Of a stretch of DNA of 64,000 nucleotides, positions 1 through 12,700 are shown in pieces. The position numbers and the translations under genes are program-made. Source of the stretch: Spisula solida (Eukaryota; Mollusca; Bivalvia; Venerida; Mactridae); contig OX365954.1 of NCBI GenBank assembly GCA_947247005.1, positions 4,604,001-4,668,000 of the forward strand, written 5' to 3'. The number at the start of each line of letters is the position of its first letter. The first letter of the stretch is position 1. The notes under the pieces are model-generated. The model worked only from the letters and a program-made list of their open reading frames with translations, was not told the DNA's origin and did no database searches.

Positions 1-1270
1 AAAGTAGTACGACTTTATGTTTCTATTGACTCTTTGTTAAAGCAAACAAGTTTCATGTTTCGATTCTCGTGGAATAAAATTCTACCAATACAAATCAAAT
101 ATAACAGCTTTTCAGGCCATATATTTCAAAACTTTACCAATTTTATCTAAGGCTTCTGGGTTAAAGTAAATTCCATAAGGCAAACATTAGCGTATATTAA
201 ACAGTCTGATATATTTATCTAACATTTAAATAATTCAGTTTATTTGTCATAGCAGCGATAACGATGTATATATTGGAAATGCTCCTGATCAGTCTTCAAA
301 CAATTGTGTTCATTTGACATTAAATAGACCAGTTTGACTTTTATACCCATACAAATGGCTGAATGAGTATAATTAAGAAATGCAATTTGGAAAATGGCAG
401 TATACAGGCTATTTAATGAAGGCTTAAATTGGAGTCCTGTTTCTGTTTTTTCCTCAATAAAATATGACATTATTTTGATTGCATCAGTGTCAGTAAAATT
501 TAACAAGATGACAATAACTGAATAAGCCGGGCATGTACTCAGAACATGATGTAGGCAGCATACTGATTTAACTGTATATAATAACATATTAGATATAACA
601 TCATCGTTTTATCAATTCCATAATAATATTTAAAATTCTATTACTTGATTATTATTAATTAGAATAAAAAAAGAGTATGTTTATGTAATTTTGCATTTTA
701 GAAGCAGGGCAGTAATAAAAGATACATAACCACCTTTATACACAGCATATCAAAATTATTTAAATCACTGTTTAACTTATTTGGTGACTATACACACTTC
801 AACTTGTGTGAGTTATTGGAAATAAAAGCTTCTGTGATTTTCAGTCACTGTATGACTTATTGGGAGACTATACAATTCAATGTGTATGACTTATTGCCAT
901 AACCAGAAATGGACTTGTTTATACACTGTGATAGGTAAAGCTGACTTAATAATATCATTAACACTTACCTTTGCGCGATTAATAAATTTTTTAGGAGGAA
1001 TTGGTCTGGCTAGCTGTCTGTATTCATTTACAAAGTCTGCACGTGACTTACTACGGAAATGGCCGTAATAGCCAGTTGGAAACTGAAATAAAGATAGAAG
1101 AGAAGATTACACAAAATCATGGTGAATAACTATATAGTTTGACATTGTGCAGAATAATTTAATTAGTTCTTATACTCACTAAATGTAGTATGTTTCTGTT
1201 ATTGTACTGTAGGATGTTTTGACTTTGGTTGAAAAACAAACCAGATACAGTGCAACGGATAAGCACGTAA
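1..1270. other. AT-rich intergenic sequence, no gene seen
   Basis: No frame here shows a recognisable domain, and the short open frames at 240-587 (-) and 880-1068 (+) have no splice-site-supported extension or low-complexity signature of a real exon. The stretch at 780-900 contains a weak direct repeat around 'tgacttattggngactatacac' style sequence. I see nothing else that can be supported. Confidence 0.5.
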
Positions 1271-1272
1271 TG

Positions 1273-1500
1273 CAGGGGCAGATACATGATTTGGTGTTTA
1301 GGTAGGCATAATTATTGACAATACTGAATAAGGGGCAGATACATGTACATGACTTTGTGTTTAGGTAGGCATAATTATTGACAATACTGAATCACAGGGC
1401 AGATACATGATTTGGTATTATAGGTAGGCATAATTATTGACAATAATGAATAAGGGGCAGATACATGATTTGATGTTAGGGAAACATAATTTTTGACTTA
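1273..1500 (+). repeat. Four-copy tandem repeat, unit about 57-65 bp
   Basis: The unit begins GGGGCAGATACATGA and contains GGTAGGCATAATTATTGACA. Copies start near 1274, 1331, 1396 and 1453. The second has a small insertion and the fourth is the most diverged. It is a short local array with no coding potential. Confidence 0.85.
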
Positions 1501-2188
1501 CAGAATCAGATTGGAAGTGTGGCACAGGGGATAATTAAATTGAGATACCTGATTTCAATACAGTCATACCATTAGGTGGAATGATGTAATATATTCAAAC
1601 TCACTATTTGAATTGAAAGGTTTGTACATACTTTCTGGAATATTGAAGGGAATAGTTATAAGAATTACTGAAATCTAAAAAAATATTTTACAGATATTTG
1701 GGGAATGGGCACTAATATAGAGGATGAGTGATTACCGGTATTTGAATAAATATGGTGTGTCATGGTTTTTCTTAGAGTTTTAAAATAAATTAAGGCCATA
1801 CATAACCTAACTTTCTATGTATAGTTCTCATTTAATATATAGAGATATGTTTTACATGGATTAAAGACTGGCTTACATGCAATGTCTTACACATTATAAA
1901 TCACTTTCTATATTAATGACTGCTTTCTTGGTCACTTCCCAGTACTCAGGCCTATTTATGAGATTATATTAGAGACTGAGAGTCCTAACTCTTCCCACGG
2001 TGGGATTCAAACATGAAACATTCAAACATATACATGACCTTTGACCATGAGACCTGAGTATAGATGTACAACGACCTTCGAAATATGACCTTTGGGCGAG
2101 TTCATTTGCTAAGGTTGAAACGATATTTACCGTTATTTTTCCAATATATTATGAATATATCTTATAAATTCACGTTATCTTTCAAGTT

Positions 2189-2286
2189 GACAGCGTGGCC
2201 TAGTGGTTAAGATGATCTATACTCTGAACTAGTCTGTACTCAGAACATTCTTTTTATATGGGCTGTGGGTTCGAGTCCGCTGCTTA
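2189..2286 (+). repeat. tRNA-derived sequence (A box and B box present)
   Basis: An A-box-like TGGCCTAGTGGTTAAG and a B-box GGTTCGAGTCC are spaced by an unusually long middle. The putative acceptor arms (GACAGCG and CGCTGCT) pair at most positions, but the T stem pairs poorly. It reads as a tRNA pseudogene or SINE head rather than a working tRNA. Confidence 0.5.
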
Positions 2287-2741
2287 ACTCTTTTTCAATA
2301 ATTTTATTATCATAATACATGAGTGTTTTTTCATATATTTTATTACTTAATGAATAATAAAATTATGTTTAACGTTAAAAACAAAGTTGCTTTGTTTCGT
2401 TTATTTTACGATTTTAGCCTGCCCTGGATATTGTATTTATTGCTCAATCGGGTTACAAAATATTTTCATCATTGGTTTCGCTGGAATTAGAATTGGAATC
2501 ACCACTCTAAGAATATTCTTTAGAAACTTCAACATTAATAAGCGTTTACTCAGGTAATACAGGGAGCACAGTTCGGGTGACCATTGACCGATATCTCTGA
2601 TCAACAGTCTTGACGTGGGAGTGTTTTCAAGGATTAAAATACACAAAAAAGTACAAAGGACATAGATATATTTTAGAAATATATATAAAATAGACAAGCA
2701 CGCGAATGTTTTATTTAGCAAAATTTAAAAAATATTCAAAA

Positions 2742-2816
2742 TGGGTGGGATTCGAACCCAGACAAAAAATCTATTTAGTTTCATAAGCAGTAGCTTAGCC
2801 TACTGCGCCATGGAGG
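2742..2816 (-). repeat. tRNA-derived sequence
   Basis: On the - strand an A-box-like TGGCGCAGTAGGCTAAG is followed about 40 nt later by a B box GGTTCGAATCCCACC. The anticodon region is poorly paired, so I treat it as a tRNA-derived repeat or pseudogene and not as a functional tRNA. Confidence 0.5.
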
Positions 2817-3084
2817 ACGATGTAAGCTACAATTTCAAATAATATATTTCTTTTCCGAATACACCCCTTTTACCTGGATTATTTCATTATTAAAAGTACA
2901 GTTACGCCCGAACGATTGTGGTTTATCTATACCCTAATCAATTATACCAACAACAATGATTTCCTTAAATAATCTATTGAAATGTTTATAATTATGCTTT
3001 AATTATATGATAATGGTTCATTTCCCTGGATTTTGTTTACACCAACATATAGTCCAGTTAGGATATTGTTACAGTGACGTTGCA

Positions 3085-3260
3085 GTTTATGTGTACGCAA
3101 AAAATCACAACCATTATCTAAACAGGTAGAGCGAAGGTTAGTATGTTAGTTTAGCATTGCAATTAAAGTACAGTATACGCTCGCAAGCCTTTATAATTGG
3201 TTTTACACCGTTATAGTGGACTCGACCGCGGCGTCACTGGATTTTTATCCTGACTGGACT
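3085..3260 (+). repeat. Dispersed repeat, second copy at 63670-63840
   Basis: The block with 'caaccattatctaaacaggta', 'ttggttttacac', 'atagtgga' and 'gcgtcact' recurs in the same order and orientation at 63670-63840. Identity is clearly partial. The family is unclassified. Confidence 0.6.
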
Positions 3261-3588
3261 ATAAGTATCTTAAGTAATTGTATAATACACATAGTGAAGT
3301 TATACAAATGTGACAATTACCCTATTGCATACTAACAGAACCTATAACAAGGACCCAAGGGCTTATTTAATAATTTTCATCATCTGCCTGGTCTGGAAAA
3401 GACGAAAAGGGCAATCTTGAGTGTGATCAGGGGTCATGGGGTTGTTGCCCTTGTTTGAGGGTATGGGGGACAAAGCCGACAGTAGAGGCTGGGGACACCA
3501 ACATGGAGAAAATTAAAAAAGCCAACGAAGAAGGTAAAATAACACCTCAGATTATAAATAGGACAACTTATTGTCATGTTCATGGGGT

Positions 3589-3662
3589 GGACAAGTTGTC
3601 CAGTGGTAAGAGCTTAGCTGACTGCTGATCCAAAGGTTGTGGGTTCCATCCTGCTTCCAGCC
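3589..3662 (+). repeat. tRNA-derived sequence
   Basis: The sequence shows an A-box-like TTGTCCAGTGGTAAGAG and a B-box-like GGTTCCATCCTG at tRNA spacing. The B box departs from GGTTCRANYCC, so this is probably a SINE head or a decayed tRNA. Confidence 0.4.
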
Positions 3663-3832
3663 AGATTAAAACAGAATTGCTTTTCAGTGCAAAAAATCCC
3701 AATTCCCACCTATAATTAAAATTACTAACAGTCTTTCGGACGAGACTTTAAAAACCTTTTTTTTTACTCTTTATCAATAATACAGTTACTTGTGACCACA
3801 GGCACATGGTGTTGTCAATTTAAAAACCTTAT

Positions 3833-4256
3833 ACTAGTATGAAAAAAAATCTGAGTACCTCATGAATACCAAAAGGTCGCTCAGCTGACATTTTTTCAAG
3901 CAACGGAAGTGGTAATATCCACTCTGGTCTCGATTTTAACCGAGCGCATTCGATCATACAGTAAACAATTAAGGAAAATCAACTTTTTTTAACACAATAA
4001 GGATAGGATATGGATAAAACCTGTGTATTTTGGATTCGTAAACATAATAATCAACCGTCCTGACAACTGTCAAGCGCTGAGAAATTTTATTCGAAGTGTT
4101 TGGTTCCCGGCACATAAGCATATTGAAACGCGTAGTTAGGGTACCGTTAACAGTCTACAGTGAATATATGTACTTCCGTTGCTTGAAAAAATGTCAGCTG
4201 ATCGGCCTTCTGGTATTTATTATAAGAAGGTTTTAGATTTTTTTTCATGACATTTA
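3833..4256. mobile_element. MITE with long terminal inverted repeats
   Basis: The block ATACCAAAAGGTCGCTCAGC...TTCAAGCAACGGAAGT at 3866-3910 is repeated inverted at 4171-4216. Weaker inverted similarity (ATGAAAAAAAATCT) continues outward to about 3840 and 4250. The interior is short and non-coding, so this is a non-autonomous fold-back element. Its superfamily cannot be told from what I see because the target duplication is not clear. Confidence 0.75.
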
Positions 4257-4259
4257 GTA

Positions 4260-5740
4260 CTATTAAAGTGTTGAACATTTATGACGTTGTTTACTAGAAT
4301 TACTGAAATGTCACATACGTGTGGGGAATGTCAAACTATACTCCACCAAATAACTACAAAAAGCTAATATGTTGAAAACAATATTAAATTTACTTGGCCT
4401 AATTGTTGACCAGTTTGCCTGGACTCATGAATGCAAAATATCACAACATTTCGTGTAATTTACAGGTGTCTCAGAGCAAAACTAAATACATACCCAACTT
4501 CCTTGAATTTCGGTCGCCATTTTATAAACTTTTCACAAAAAGAACATTATCAAGTCATCATCAGTTTCATTTTCTATTCGATTTTATCAGTATCCATGTA
4601 AATGCACACACCATTGACGATGTACACAACATTTGTTTACAGAGCAACCAATCAGAACGGAGCACTTGCTAATTGCCTAGACTGTGTTACACTTTTAGGA
4701 ACAACGTGTCACTTATAGACGTATAAGACGGCTACCAGTCTAAAGTATACGGCTATGTTTGATTCATATATCGTGTGTTCTCTTTTGATAATTAACCAAT
4801 CTATTTCTATTTACAAATTCTGTTCTTAAACAAATCGATTTGTTATGAAGTTATTCGATACAAAGACCTAAATATACATGTCGATATATCAATAAGTAGA
4901 TGACAATTTTGTAGTCGCTAACAAGCCTAACATGTAAAATCAACTTAAAGTAACGACAACTCGGTCAAAAGTTCCAACTGAATTTATAATCAATCAATCC
5001 TACTAAACAAATGATCGTCTGCAGGTTAAAAATCTAGCGTTTTTATCAAGCGCATCTTGATCTTTGTAAGTTACGTTGAGTTTTGATCTTCTGCAATTTC
5101 TCGTGAACATGTTGTTTATAAACACCACACCCCACAGTCAGTTGATAATCCAATCCCCCCATCATAATCCACGAAACAGAGATCTTCATGAAACTTGGCC
5201 AGGGGCGCCAAGGGGTTTTGTCCTTGTTAAATACATCACCAGGTCAACTATTCAATAATTCGATGAAATGAAAAGCTTGTGGTCACTAGAACTTGACAGA
5301 AGTTCGAAACTGTCACCTTAGACTACCCTATGCACCAGTCAATACTTTTCCCGGGGAGGGGGGGGGGGGGCGACCCACAGGGGAAATTAGACGTTTTTAT
5401 TTCTAAATCCCCACCCAGGAGACAATGCTTACTGTCTAACAGGCCTGCCATAATAAAATCATGCAAAAGCCTGAGATTCTAGTGAAGATTGAATTAAACT
5501 AAAGCGTGAGAAAATGGCAAATTCAATGCGCTTAGTGCACAAACTGCCTAATTCAAATCGCTTACTGCTTCAACTTCAATGAAATACTCCACGCAAAATC
5601 CTACTTGGACATCTTGGTAGAGGTGGATGTGCAGCTCATGCGCGGCACCGGTAACTTTAACTTAACTGTTAACTGGAACAAACTTGTTTTAACGAGAACA
5701 AAACGTCCAACGTGTATATACACTGTATAAATGTTTATCT
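4260..5740. other. Intergenic, no supported gene
   Basis: Only short chance open frames are present (4403-4672 and 5076-5258). Near 5345-5362 there is a poly-G tract next to 'aaatccccacccaggag', which resembles parts of the repeats at 8340-8620 and 45140-45420. The 3' flank of the retrotransposon fragment begins after about 5600. Confidence 0.5.
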
Positions 5741-5743
5741 AAA

Positions 5744-7351
5744 TCACGCTCTCAACACAGGTTGGACTGCAGATTTGAAGCTGTCCAAACTGTCCAGGCT
5801 TGTGGTAATCACAGGCAAGCGGTTCCACACTGTAACCGTCCTCGGGAAGAATGAGTGTTGATAAATGTTAACTCTGCAGTGGTATGGGATGAATCTCAAT
5901 AAATCTGGATGTCTGAGTGATCGTGGTGGGAGGTATGACACTGGTACTGCAACTAGACTAAATACGACTTTGTAGAATAATATTGGATCGGAGGTGACGC
6001 GGCGCTGTTCTAGAGATGACCGGTTTAAATCCTTGATCATGCTAGTTACACTTGAAGGGTTTTGATGATTGAAAGGTTTGTTCATAACAAACCTCGCTGC
6101 GTTCCCTTGTACTTGTTCAATTTGTTTTATCTGAGACTTTTGTTGAGGATTCCATATAGCCGAAGCATATTCCAATTTTGGACGTACTAAGGACTGATAA
6201 GCACGCTCTTTGACAATTTTTGGAGAATGTTTAAGGTTGCGTTTTATGAAGCCTAGAACTCTTGAAGCCTTTGATGTAATAGAGTCTATATGTAGGTTGA
6301 ATTTCATATTATCTGATAAGTTTATTCCTAGGTATGGGTGACTGTTTACCACTTGCACAGTTTGACCGCCATAGTATAATTAAAATGTTCTTTCTTCTTT
6401 TTAGTTGTGACGTTCATAATGGCACATTTATTTATGTTAAATTCCATCTGCCAAATATTACTCCAATGAACTAGTGTGTTGAGGTCTTCTTGCAGTATAT
6501 CATGGTCTGCTTGAGATTTGATGGGTCGATATATAACGCAGTCATCAGCAAATAATCGAATATGCGACTTTATGTTATTGGCTATGTCACTTAAAAAGAG
6601 TAGAAATAGTGTAGGTCCCAAGACGGTACCTTGCGGAACGCCCGATGTTACACTAGCTGACTTAGAACATTCCCCAATCGACTACCACTTTTTGCTGACG
6701 GTCCCTTAAGAAGTCATTAATCCATGACAGTGTATTGTTCCTGATTCCATAGAAATGCATTTTAGATGATAGACGTGTGTGAGAGACCTTGTCAAACGCT
6801 TTTGCAAAATCAAGAATTGCCATGTCAACTTGGTGACCTTCGTTGATGCTCTGTGATATGTCGTCTGTCGTCAGCAGTAGCTGCGATTCACATGAATGTT
6901 GAGATCTAAACCCATGTTGGTTTTCATGTAGTATATTTTGGCTGTCTAGATGACTCATGACTTGAGAAACAACAATATGTTCAATCATTTTTGATGCTAC
7001 AGCCGTGAGACTGACCGGCCTATAGTTGGAAGGTTTGGTCCTATCGCGTTTTTTGAAGATAGGGACGATGTTAGCATTTTTCCAGTCTGAAGGAACAGAT
7101 GAAGTGTCGATGGATTGTTGAAATATATGTTGTAGAATAGGAGCAATCTCCAAAGCGGCTTCTTTGAGAACTATAATCGGCATTTTGTCAGGACCACTGG
7201 CTTTCTTTGGATTTAATCTGTTGATACAGTTCACAACGCCTTTTAATGTAATGATTATGTGTGGCATAGTGTTATGTGGGGACGTGCCCATATCTGGCAC
7301 TGTTTCTAGGTTTTCGATAGTAAAAACTGAACAGAATTGATCGTTGAGCAT
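5744..7351 (-). pseudogene. Decayed non-LTR (LINE, jockey/CR1-like) reverse transcriptase
   Basis: Read on the - strand, three successive open blocks (7351-6662, 6621-6346, 6358-5744) form one reverse transcriptase domain and its C-terminal part. Visible landmarks are KASGPDKMP, NYRPVSLT, the FRSQHSCESQLL block, LDFAKAFDKV, SGVPQGTVLGP, the catalytic LFADD box, and the C-terminal RPKLEYASAIWNP segment, an order typical of jockey/CR1-clade LINEs. Two single-base frame changes, near 6660 and near 6370, break the frame. The endonuclease and ORF1 regions are missing, because similarity stops at about 7352, so the copy is 5'-truncated as LINE insertions usually are. Sequence below 5744 is the likely 3' untranslated tail. 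It is not functional. Confidence 0.9.
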
Positions 7352-7790
7352 TACTCTAACTACAATATTGGAAGAATTATGGCCCTTTGTTAAATTCCAA
7401 TTTACTCATTTTTCATCTTTTTTCTTCGTAACTTCACAACCATAGTAGATATTCAAATGAAACTTGCTATAATTATTGCCAGTGATAATACGCATATCTT
7501 TAGCAAAGGGCAACAACTCAAGCTTTGATAAATTTTGACTTATGCCCCTTTTCAGCTTCAAAAACTATAACATTGGTCAAAGTTAAAAAATGGTTCAAGA
7601 TATTCAAATGAAACTTGCTATACTTACTTCTATTGACTACGACAATAAGAACATGTATGTGGAGCAAAAACAATATACACATTTTTAGCAAAGGGCGACA
7701 ACTCTTTAAAACTTCAATAATTTTTGACTGATTCCCCTTAAAACTTGCACACAAAACAAACAGATTAATGTAGTTCTGTTATAAATGTGT
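7352..7790 (+). repeat. Dispersed repeat with internal duplication
   Basis: The phrase 'agatattcaaatgaaacttgctat' occurs twice (about 7449 and 7598), each followed by 'tagcaaagggc-acaactc' and each preceded by a 'tatgcccc' or 'tggcccttt' block. This matches the style of the other bivalve dispersed families in the window. No coding potential is credible. Confidence 0.5.
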
Positions 7791-8339
7791 ATTTCCATCT
7801 TGCAAACAATATTGGCCGATCAGTAACAGGGCAATGTCAATGAAACCAATGTCATGATTTCATGAATTCAGTGTGCAATTTTAGTCTGTCAAAGATATTT
7901 CCAAACTTTATAAAAGTCATCATGGTTTATGTAGGAAATTAAAACTGCGCTTGTCAAACAACTTTAATTGAATTTTAGAAGGGAGTGAATTACTTTATTT
8001 CAGGCATCAACACATGAAAGTTGTTATTGTGTCTGAGTACAGAAACTTATAGCGCTGATAATTATGCAACCCCACTATACTTCTACACTCCTCCCCTCCC
8101 CCCTCTTATGACATGCTCCCACGGGGCCCTGTTCACGACAGTGATAATTCTAGTTTGCCTTATCACCAATTACAGACTCACAATAAACACTGTCATCAAC
8201 TATGTACGCTACGGTTACATGAAAACGGTATACACTGTGGAGAACTATATATATACACTTTGCATTTTCTCAAGATTGCCGGTAAATTGGACCTCAAAGC
8301 CGAAGAGCCTGTAACTGCATCAGATTGCCGGTAATTTCT

Positions 8340-8620
8340 GGCTCAATGCCTGAGAAATGGCAGGCCTGGTCGAAATCCCCACAGTGGGGCATAGTTTTTC
8401 ATCCGGGTACTTTAATAAAATCACAAATAAAAGTATCACTGTCATCTTTCGCGGTGTCGAAATTCCCGGACGAAAGTCTATTCCCCGGGACTCAGAGTTG
8501 ATAACGTTGTCTAATTCCCTGTCGGGAAGATTCGTCCGTCTAATTCCCCCTGTATCCCTGCCAGCCACCATAATATTGACTAGGTCAAATCAAAGTGCAG
8601 AGCTAGCACAGGTGTGAAAA
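8340..8620. repeat. Dispersed repeat, related copy near 45140-45420
   Basis: Shared features with 45140-45420 are 'aaatccccacagtggg', a 'ttcccgg' or 'ggacccgga' block and 'cctgtcggga'. The overlapping open frames on both strands here are a by-product of the sequence and I do not regard them as genes. Confidence 0.5.
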
Positions 8621-9027
8621 GAGACAAAAACCAATTGGACAGTGAACAGACAGCATTTATCAGAAAGAGCAAAACATGAAAGTCATAAAAAGGATACACA
8701 CACAAAAAATTCACAGACTACAAGCACCCGCCACAAAGCCAGTGCATCATTTATTTTTGGTGCGAGTCTGACTCATTAACTCAGCTTGGGACTCATTAAA
8801 TTTTTACATATACTGGCATGCGAGGTATTACCGGACAAACGTTTGTGGACGCTTTATTTTTTAAAGTACGCATTGATCTTTGTTCAAAATCACTCAGAAG
8901 CTTGTTTAAAAAATAAATATTATAAAGTAGAAAAAAATTATTCAAGATTAACAAAACATCCATTAATCGAAAATGTCGACCGCCTCTGTGTGTTTACATA
9001 AGCGGCGTTGGGGAAATCTTCATCTTG

Positions 9028-9039
9028 TGCGCATGCGCA
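9028..9039. promoter_or_regulatory. Palindromic NRF-1-type site TGCGCATGCGCA
   Basis: A perfect TGCGCATGCGCA palindrome stands about 750 bp before the first coding ATG of the coiled-coil gene at 9794. NRF-1 sites of this form are common in animal promoters that lack a TATA box. It could mark the promoter of that gene through an upstream untranslated exon, but no transcript evidence is available. Confidence 0.35.
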
Positions 9040-9126
9040 AAAGTCTTGAAAAGAAGTCCAGCTGTCAGAGCGCATTCGTCCTTGATTTTCTTCAATAAAA
9101 TTAATGAGCAAGATTTACTCAGTAGA

Positions 9127-9182
9127 GTGAATAGCCGAGTGGTTAACGTCTTCAGTTGTGATACTGAAATCTAGCGGCACCA
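9127..9182 (+). repeat. tRNA-like A-box sequence, degenerate
   Basis: The segment 'gaatagccgagtggttaacg' is a good A-box and D-arm, followed by an anticodon-like hairpin ('ttcagttgtgatactgaa'), but a normal B box is missing. It is probably a decayed tRNA-derived repeat. Confidence 0.35.
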
Positions 9183-9793
9183 ACATCTTTTTAATTAAAA
9201 ATTGTTGGTCCAATTATGCCAGTGCTAATTTCAGCAGGATATTGTTAATCGCATAATTTGGAAATATCATTCAGTGACGCGAAAATACCAGATCTATGAT
9301 AGTCCAAAATAGCCTCTGAAATGAGCAAGTGTGAAAATTCTGGATTTTTTCTAACTGGGCCAATAACTTGTTCAAGTTATTTTGATGTTCAATGTGCTGA
9401 TGTCGAATATGCAAAAACAATTAGCCTATTGTCATACAAAGGATACTTAAGTAGAAATACATTAATTTGTTGTGTCAATGTTTTACAATATATTGAATAT
9501 TGATAAATGACTAATTTAAACTATACAAGGACCAAGAAAACATAAATTCATACGTAATGCGAGGAATTAAGAAAATAATTTGTATTACATTCTTTACAAT
9601 AATCTACGACTACAATGCAGGATTATCATTGTTCCCTCTTAAAATTGTCGCTGGTCCATTGGTCTGACATTTTGTCAAATTTTACTGGACATGGCAATTT
9701 TTGACTGAAGGCTTTTATGGAAGCCTGGCTAATAGAACATGTTATAAAATTGTCAACTGATTATGTTCATTTCAGTACCTCTTCTGAATCAGG

Positions 9794-12700
9794 ATGTTTT
9801 CTAATCAATTAACTGCAAGGGAACTCCTTAATGGATCACAGAGTCAAAGGTAAACAGATTACATGTACATGTTTTTAGCATCAATTTTTTTGTGGTCTCC
9901 TACCTGAGAACAAAACTTGTTTCCTCTACTGGGCAAGTGGGTCTCACTTTTGAATATATTTTGATTATAAAGTTGTAACTTGTAAACATACATGTATAGA
10001 AATCATGAATTTCTTTCTAAACTGCTTGTCACAGAGCTGTCAGAGTAGCAATCCTACTATAGCGATTTATTAATCTGCACTCTTATCAAACACTGCATTG
10101 AATAGTCTTTAATGCTTTCTTTTAGCATGCTACCTAGTGACTTTTCCCAGTTACAGAATGCTCAGATGACCCAGCTGGAATTTTCCCTGGCTAATTCACA
10201 GGAATTTTTCTCCCAAGACCAATTTTCTTCTAACAGTGGTGTTGGGGTAAGCTTTATACAATATTTTTATTGGATCATTATTCATTACTAATACTTTAAT
10301 ACTTCTATTTTAATATGCATCTCTAGATAAAATTTTGCCTGTGAATTTTCAGTCAGCAACTTTATGCCTGAGCTGGCTATTTTAAACTGCCTTCATGACC
10401 ACTATTTACCAATTTGTTAATTATTATAAACCACAAACTTAAAGGGACATGCCCAGAAACTGGAGTGTCTTGGTTTGCATACAACAAAATTGCGTTTATT
10501 ACTTGTATTGTAACCAACTCAATTGACGAAAAGTCAAAGAAGAATTTGACTTAAAAATTTTCTCTATAACGTGCGCTTCGATATTTTGTATATCGATTTG
10601 AATAAAAGGCTGTCAGCCTTTTATTGACGACAACGATATTTAGTTATTTTTGAATTTTTTTTTTTTTAAAAAACTAGCGGGATATTTTGTAACTTTTTTA
10701 CAGGGTTTTCATTATTTGACTTGGGTATTAAAATGATACCAATTTGATTGCTATTCGAGACACTTCAGTTCCAGGGCATGTCCCTTTTAAAATTCATGCT
10801 TTAAAAGTTTATGTTAAAAATGATATCATTATATTTGTAAATATTGTTTGTGTGAAAGTCCATGTATCTGATTTTGAATGTATTGTACATTCTGTCCATT
10901 TTACAGTCCTATGGCTCAAGCAGACCATCGGCAATTGACAAGTACATATCAAAACAATCCAAGCCGTCACTATTTAGAAGTAATAGTCAAAACAAAATAA
11001 CAACTGGTCGTCCACAAACTTCCAGTCAAGGGTTTGACAGAAAGTCTCAGGTTCCGTCTTCCAACTATGTCGAAACATTGAATATGATGAAAACTAAGAC
11101 TAAGGAAAGGGATGAGAGGTATATGTAAATAGGTTTATAAAATGCTGCAAGAACTTTATGCGTGACCTGTATAGGAGTTGCTGACTGATGGCTAAAATTA
11201 GTCAATCAGTTATTCACTTATAAATACCAATTTTCTAAATTGCTCCAAAATTATATAATATCAATTTGCGATGAACAAACCATTTGAGCATGTCAAATTT
11301 AGCCAATTTTGTTTTGAATGATTTCATGATTTCACACGGATTGTTGGATTTATTTACCCTTGCCAACGGGATAACCCATATGGGCGAGCATACTCTATTT
11401 TTACTTGGGGGATTTCCCCCAAGTATTGCTTATACATACAATCCAGAAATCACTACGATTTTAACCATGAAATTTTCCACAACCAATTCATCCGAGCAAG
11501 AAACGAGTTCCAGCCAATCTCAACCAAAATCATAATTTTCAATCATTTTTAAGAATATTTGTCTCTGACAATTGAATTATTGCGAGATAATTTGGAATGT
11601 TTATTTCTGTGATTTAATGTATCTGCGCAAATAAATTCCTACGCGCTGTAAAATGACTAATGAATTTTGAGGGGTGATAAAAATGTCACTGTTAAAGTAA
11701 ACGGTTGAGCAGACGAAATTTACACTATTTGGTTTCATAATGTTCATATAACAATTTAGCTAAAAACTCCTATTATAATGTGTGCTTATTTTCACTATTT
11801 ACAATATTTCACATTTGTTAATAGTATTGATCGTCGTTTCATCCATAATATTACCTCGGATATTCAGCTAAATATATTGCGTCTATTTTTAGAACAACCC
11901 TTTTCCAAGCGCTGTTGTTTATACATTTCCCGCCGAGATCGAGACCATACCGGTTTCGTCCCCATTCTGAATCGTTCGCGCTACTCGTACCATATCCAGT
12001 TCGTATACAGCTATAATTTAAGTACCGGTATATGGAATTTGGATTTTGTGTAGTTTAGTTGCTATTTTTTAGCTCACCTGCCACAAAGTGGCAAGGTGAG
12101 CTTTTGTAATTGTTTTTTGTCCGTCGTCCGTCTGTCTGTCAGTCAGTCAGTCCGTTAGACTTTTCACCGTTAACACTCTAGCACTTTCAATTTTGCTTTG
12201 ATCTTCATCAAACTTGGTCAGTAGTTGTATCTCAATGAAATCTAGGTCAAGTTCGAAGTTGGGTCTTGTGGGGTCAAAAACTAGGTCAAAAGGTCAAATA
12301 ATAGGAAAACCTTGTTAACACTCTAGTGGCCACATTTTTGCTTTAATCTACATGATGTTTTGTCAAAATGTTTATCTTGATGACCTTAAGGTAAATTTCG
12401 AAATTGGTTCATGTGGGGTCAAAAACTAGGTCAAAAGGTCAAATAAAAGGAAAACCTTGTAAACACTCTGGAGTCCACATTTTTGCTTCAATCTTCAAGA
12501 AGTTTGGTCAAAATGTGTATCTTGATGACCTCAAGGTCAAGTTTGAAGTTGGTTCATGTGGGGTCAAAAACTAGGTCAATAGGTCAAATAATAGAAAAAC
12601 CTTATTAACACTCATGAGGCCTTATTTTTGCTTTAATTTTCATCAACTTTGGTCAAAATGTTTATCTTGATGACCTTAATGTCAAGTTCAAAGTTGGCCA

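Noticed and set aside
8320..8617. Overlapping open frames on both strands
   Set aside because: The region is a dispersed repeat with a relative near 45140-45420. Frames on both strands are not both coding and neither has a domain.
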